DNA of 37,924 bases. Source: an uncultured Pseudomonadota bacterium (GTDB lineage Bacteria > Pseudomonadota > Gammaproteobacteria > Enterobacterales > Succinivibrionaceae). This document shows, piece by piece, positions 34,198-37,924 of the stretch. Where the stretch lies: NCBI GenBank assembly GCA_900315145.1, contig OMYE01000034.1, positions 1 through 37,924 of the forward strand, written 5' to 3'. The notes beneath the pieces were generated by a model, which saw nothing but the letters and a program-made list of their open reading frames with translations, ran no database searches and was not told where the DNA came from. The position numbers were made by a program, and so were the translations under genes. Numbering within the stretch: position 1 is the stretch's first letter; the number at the start of each line of letters is the position of its first letter.

Positions 34198-36315
34198 TTA
34201 GCCGTTTGCTGCTTTATCTGATGCTTTATCCGTTTTGGTTCTGGCTGTATCTTCGGCATCGTCTCCTGCTGTATCATCAGCTGCATCACCGGATTCATCA
34301 ATGCCGATGGCATTGTTCTTAGGTCTGTCCTTGCTCTTTCCGGTGTTCGGATCCTCAAGAGGCAGCTTAAGAGAATTTGCGAGAGCCTCTGTTATCTCTA
34401 TACGGCAGCTGTCAAGACTTGCTAAAAGGTGCTTCAGCATGGTGTTGTTGATAATTTTATTGTCGGATTCCTCCTCTTCGGCAGGAATATTCTGGCTGTT
34501 TCCTTCAGTCTCGGTGCCGAATAACTGATCCTCAATGGACTGCATGGCTCTGGAAGCCTTGTTGTTGAACCAGACTGAATCAGGGTTGTCGAATTCCTTA
34601 ACTATAATGGTTTCAACGCTTGGCAGTTTAATCTGCTGCTTCAGGTCGTCAAGCAGGGAGAAGGATACCTTGTCTGAAGTGTAGAACATGTACAGTGAAT
34701 CAGGATCTATATTCTGGCTAAGCTTGCGGACCTCTGCTTTTTCATCAAGCTTGTTATTTTTCAGGATTTCGTCAATATTCTCTTTAGTTTTATTCAGAAT
34801 GTCTTCAGCAGCTCTGGCTATATCCTTTCTCATGTTGTTGAGGGAATTGTCCAGATTCTTTATTTTCATGGTACTGATGAAGGACTGTTTAAGCTGGGAG
34901 TCTCCGGCGGTAAACGGATACTGCTTGTTGCGGGCCTGGTACCAGTTTATAAAGAGTTCTGCTGTTTCATTAAGCTCACTGAAATGGTCATTGATTTCAG
35001 TACTTGCTGTTGTCAGAAGCAGGTGCAGCTCATTAAGGCCGTTCTGCTTGGCTCTGCTGATTTCCTTGAAGGTGCCGTTTTTGTATTTGACCCCGCCGAT
35101 AAGTTCGGCATCAGCCTTTATCTTGTCGTCATTGTCCATCATGACCTTCTGCTGGAACTCAATATATTTAGGGTAGCCGAAGTTATAGCTCACTGCCAGA
35201 AATACGGTAAGGAAGAGCGGAAGAGCGATGGTTTTCCAGTATCTGAACAGGAAGCATTTTCTCTGTTTCATCCACTTCTGTTTTTTCATCATGGATCCGA
35301 TTTCGGCAAAAGGCATACACAGCAGACTGAAGATTATTGCTGTCTGGCAGCCGAAAATTCCCAGAGGCATGGCTACAAGTACCGCCTTGACCGGTTCATA
35401 ATAATAGGTCCCTTTGAGTGAGAGCAGGGTGAAATCCACGCTGGCAATGATGAAATTGATGGTCTGCAGAAAAATGGTGAAAAGGTTGTTTTCATAGTCT
35501 GTTTCAAAACCCCCGAATATTACAGCCTTACTCTGTTCTAAAGTAAGAGATGGCTGGTATCTGAAATATCCGAGTGAGAAGGTGATGATACCGATAATGA
35601 AGCAGACAATGAATCTTCTGTAGAAGCGGAATACATTAGGCTTTCTGGAGGCTTTCATGATTTTACTGACAATCGGCAGATTGAACAGTGAATTCAGCAC
35701 GGCATATAAAATAAAAGAGGTGAGAACCAGAAAACGGCCTTCAGCTGAATTGCCCACCAGAGTATAGAAAAGGATGAAACCGGTCATGGTAAACATGAAA
35801 ATAGATGACAGGTTTCTTCTTGTAGAGTAGACAATGCGTTCAACAATGCTTCTGGCATTGAAATCCATACTCATTTCGTTATTGCGGTATATGTGGTAAT
35901 AACGGATGTAGAAGGTTCTCGGAATAATGAAGAATATAAAAATAAGTACGAAGGCAATAATGCACTTTGTGGTTATGCTGTCGGCAAATCCCACAAAGCC
36001 ACGGCAGAGAAGCAGAATGGCGAATACCCCGGCATATTTCAGTGCCAGCTCAAACCAGTTTTCCTCTCTGTACTGACCAATGACCTCATCATCGGAGCTG
36101 TAGCTTCCGGATCTGTTATCCTGCATGCGATCTTTTTCTATGGAAGGTGTTGTACTGACTGTTTCAGTTCCGGCAGATTCTGACGGGCCTGCGTCCTGTC
36201 CGCTCTGCTGCTGAGCCGCGGATTCGGCGGCTGCGTCATTTACGATGGTAATGCCGGGATCCTCGGTATTCTGAAGATCATTGCCGGATGAATTGTTAGG
36301 GGTATTTTGGTACAT
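34198..36315 (-). CDS. Large membrane protein of unknown function
   Basis: I do not recognise the family. The 705-residue product has a polar, Ser/Gln/Asp-rich N-terminal region (1 to about 85), about eight hydrophobic segments between roughly residues 88 and 395 in two groups with basic loops between (for example RFYRRF and MKKQKWMKQRKCF), then a soluble C-terminal region of about 300 residues that is helical and charged, with likely coiled-coil stretches (LNNMRKDIARAAEDILNKTK). The tail ends in a low-complexity Asp/Ala/Lys/Thr stretch. It is a single transcription unit with a terminator. There is no signal peptidase site. TTGGGA 9 bases before the ATG may act as ribosome-binding site. A structural or sensing role in the envelope is possible, but nothing specific is shown. 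Confidence 0.8.
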   Translation of the reverse strand: MYQNTPNNSSGNDLQNTEDPGITIVNDAAAESAAQQQSGQDAGPSESAGTETVSTTPSIEKDRMQDNRSGSYSSDDEVIGQYREENWFELALKYAGVFAILLLCRGFVGFADSITTKCIIAFVLIFIFFIIPRTFYIRYYHIYRNNEMSMDFNARSIVERIVYSTRRNLSSIFMFTMTGFILFYTLVGNSAEGRFLVLTSFILYAVLNSLFNLPIVSKIMKASRKPNVFRFYRRFIVCFIIGIITFSLGYFRYQPSLTLEQSKAVIFGGFETDYENNLFTIFLQTINFIIASVDFTLLSLKGTYYYEPVKAVLVAMPLGIFGCQTAIIFSLLCMPFAEIGSMMKKQKWMKQRKCFLFRYWKTIALPLFLTVFLAVSYNFGYPKYIEFQQKVMMDNDDKIKADAELIGGVKYKNGTFKEISRAKQNGLNELHLLLTTASTEINDHFSELNETAELFINWYQARNKQYPFTAGDSQLKQSFISTMKIKNLDNSLNNMRKDIARAAEDILNKTKENIDEILKNNKLDEKAEVRKLSQNIDPDSLYMFYTSDKVSFSLLDDLKQQIKLPSVETIIVKEFDNPDSVWFNNKASRAMQSIEDQLFGTETEGNSQNIPAEEEESDNKIINNTMLKHLLASLDSCRIEITEALANSLKLPLEDPNTGKSKDRPKNNAIGIDESGDAADDTAGDDAEDTARTKTDKASDKAANG

Positions 36316-36734
36316 TGTAAAATCCCAATGCTAGCTATTATTATATATATTTATCGTTCCGTTTTTTTCTGTATTCTGTACCGGATGTTCCGGACAGACG
36401 GCTACCATGAAGCACTGCCGGTAACCTCTGCAGAAAAACCTTAACAGAGACCTGCTCAACTTATTTTATACTTAATCTTATTTTTTTACAAAAATAAACG
36501 AGATTTTGCATCTGTTTGCTGTGAACGGGCACAGTAGCGACAGAGAAATGAGTAAAAGTTTTTTGGTGAAAAAAGAATTTGGGTTAAGAGTTATGGATAA
36601 TCATAAATAAATTGTAATTTAAAAAGTGTGTAATATGCATTATAAGTTGTGTTTTTGTGAAAAAAATGCAAATTACATTGTAAAATGTTTTGTATATGGT
36701 GTTATATATTATGATTGTTTTTTGGGGGGGTGCA
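36316..36734. other. Intergenic region between the large membrane gene and the ATPase gene
   Basis: A 419-base divergent gap, very AT-rich in its right half. It has a TATAAT (minus strand, 36340-36345) without a clear -35 near the left gene, an inverted repeat (TGTAATTT at 36613-36620, AAATTACA at 36670-36677), and the T6-G7 tract before the ATPase start. No gene is seen. Confidence 0.5.
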
Positions 36735-37924
36735 ATGTTATTAGAATTTTCCTGTTCAAATCATAAGTCTATACAGAAAGAGATTTTGTTTTCTGCACTC
36801 GCAGGAACAGATGATACGCATAAAGAAAAATTAATTCCGTTTGGAAAATACAAAGTACTTCGCTCTGCGTTGATATACGGCGCCAATGGTTCCGGAAAAA
36901 GTAATTTTATAGATGCTATTATTTTTGTTAAGAATCTTGTTATGAACAGTATAAATCATCAGATTGGACAAGGGATTAGGCAGAATCCACATAAACTGAA
37001 CTCTAGTGGTAGTGAGAGTACATATTCAATTCAGTTTGTTACTAAAGGGATTCGGTATATATATGGCTTTACCCTCAAAGATTTTCTTGTAATTGATGAG
37101 TATTTGTATTATGTCCCTAAAGGAAGACAAACCAAAATATTTGAACGTTCCGATAATGGTTTTAGTACGGGAAGAAAATTTGCCGGAAAATTGGCAACGT
37201 GCAATGATGTGTTGAAACCTAATCGTTTACTACTTTCTTGTGCGGCTAATTTTAGTAATGTTAGTGAAATTATAGACGCATACAGATTCTTTGTTGAGGA
37301 ACTGGTGGTTTATAATCCATTAAATCAAAATAATTGGATGAATTATTCACTTTATCAAATGAATTCTAATCCTCAAATGAAAAATGCCGTTATAACACTT
37401 ATGCAAGATTTAGGTATGGGCATTAAAGACATAGATGTCACAATAGATACAAAGAAAATTGAATCATCTCAATTTCCGGATTTTTTATCGGAAGAATTTA
37501 AAAATTTATTATTGAAACAAAATATTGATGCAATAACTGCTAAAGTTAAATACGATAATTTTTCAACCGATCTGATGCAGGATGAATCGGTAGGCATTCG
37601 TAAATTATTTGCTCTGCTGTGTCCATTGATTGATATCATGGCAAACAATAAAACTCTTATCTGTGATGAACTTGAAACGAGTTTGCATGAGGCTGTTTTA
37701 TATGGGCTGATAAAGGTATTCATGGATTTACCTATTAATAACAATTCTCAATTGTTTTTTACAACGCATGAAACAGGTTTGCTTGATCTTGATATTTTTA
37801 GAAGAGATCAAATCTGGTTTACTGAATTAACACCAAAAGAAAGATCTACAGTTTTGTACTCTTTAGCTGAATTAAAAAATGTAAGAAAAGATGAAAAGTA
37901 TAGCAAGGGTTATATATCAGGAAG
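36735..37924 (+). CDS. AAA15/COG1106-type ATPase, partial (3' end beyond the right edge)
   Basis: From the ATG at 36735 the frame is open for 396 codons to the window edge. The N-terminus MLLEFSCSNHKSIQKEILFS is typical of COG1106 (AAA15, SMC-like, RloA type) ATPases. Walker A is GANGSGKS (49-56); a signature-like ESVGIRKL precedes Walker B LICDELETSLH (Asp311, Glu312); and FFTTHE supplies the switch His. Such ATPases often sit beside a RloB/DUF4435-type or nuclease partner in defence loci, but that neighbour is outside the window. The gene is clearly AT-richer, with other codon preferences than the preceding genes, suggesting horizontal acquisition. The start follows a tract of seven G that would act as ribosome-binding site. 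Confidence 0.88.
   Translation, partial: MLLEFSCSNHKSIQKEILFSALAGTDDTHKEKLIPFGKYKVLRSALIYGANGSGKSNFIDAIIFVKNLVMNSINHQIGQGIRQNPHKLNSSGSESTYSIQFVTKGIRYIYGFTLKDFLVIDEYLYYVPKGRQTKIFERSDNGFSTGRKFAGKLATCNDVLKPNRLLLSCAANFSNVSEIIDAYRFFVEELVVYNPLNQNNWMNYSLYQMNSNPQMKNAVITLMQDLGMGIKDIDVTIDTKKIESSQFPDFLSEEFKNLLLKQNIDAITAKVKYDNFSTDLMQDESVGIRKLFALLCPLIDIMANNKTLICDELETSLHEAVLYGLIKVFMDLPINNNSQLFFTTHETGLLDLDIFRRDQIWFTELTPKERSTVLYSLAELKNVRKDEKYSKGYISG

Noticed and set aside
1-37924. CRISPR array, tRNA, rRNA, insertion sequence or phage attachment site
   Set aside because: Scanned by eye on both strands; no regularly spaced repeats, tRNA-like cloverleaf with T-loop, or transposase motif was found.

Overview
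The window looks like the chromosome of an anaerobic or microaerophilic Gram-negative bacterium, most likely a gammaproteobacterium of gut or rumen type (a Succinivibrionaceae-like host is my best guess). This is inferred from a CvpA/PurF pair, diderm lipoproteins including a TraT-like one, a periplasmic DsbA-like protein, an FMN riboswitch before ribB, and a large molybdenum-cofactor and formate dehydrogenase block. No rRNA, tRNA, CRISPR array, transposase or phage gene is visible.

Layout. At 1-515 (minus) a partial HD-domain phosphohydrolase runs off the left edge. At 737-3163 (minus) lie two consecutive unrecognised exported proteins that share a Cys motif. At 3630-4893 (minus) is an lrgA-lrgB pair with a good sigma-70-like promoter. 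At 5606-13650 (plus) come cvpA, a giant 1836-residue DUF2339-type polytopic membrane protein, and purF. The giant gene sits inside what is usually a compact cvpA-purF unit. At 13948-14670 (minus) is a periplasmic thiol-disulfide protein. An FMN riboswitch at 15142-15257 leads into ribB (plus), followed by a TraT-family lipoprotein (minus). At 17526-19666 (minus) are queE, queD and queC, the early steps of queuosine synthesis.

From 20138 to 33795 every gene is on the plus strand and belongs to one theme: mobB, a MOSC-MogA fusion, modABC (molybdate import), moeA, a second MoeA-like protein with a Cys-rich tail, moaA, moaC, mobA, then a two-gene formate dehydrogenase. The dehydrogenase is a GltD-type FAD/NAD(P) subunit carrying a NuoF-like Fe-S module, plus a 901-residue molybdenum catalytic subunit with Cys rather than selenocysteine at the metal. 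Together these would import molybdate, build the bis-MGD cofactor and couple formate to NAD(P)(H). The MPT synthase genes (moaD, moaE) are not in the window, so the island is not self-sufficient.

At 34198-36315 (minus) is a large unrecognised membrane protein. From 36735 to the right edge an AT-richer segment starts with an AAA15/COG1106-type ATPase, of the kind found in defence loci; any partner gene lies outside the window.

The strongest candidates for something undescribed are the giant membrane protein between cvpA and purF, the paired exported proteins at the left, the unusual Fdh architecture with its dedicated cofactor island, and the start of a possible defence locus at the right edge. 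All functional assignments come from reading motifs by eye; no database search was run.
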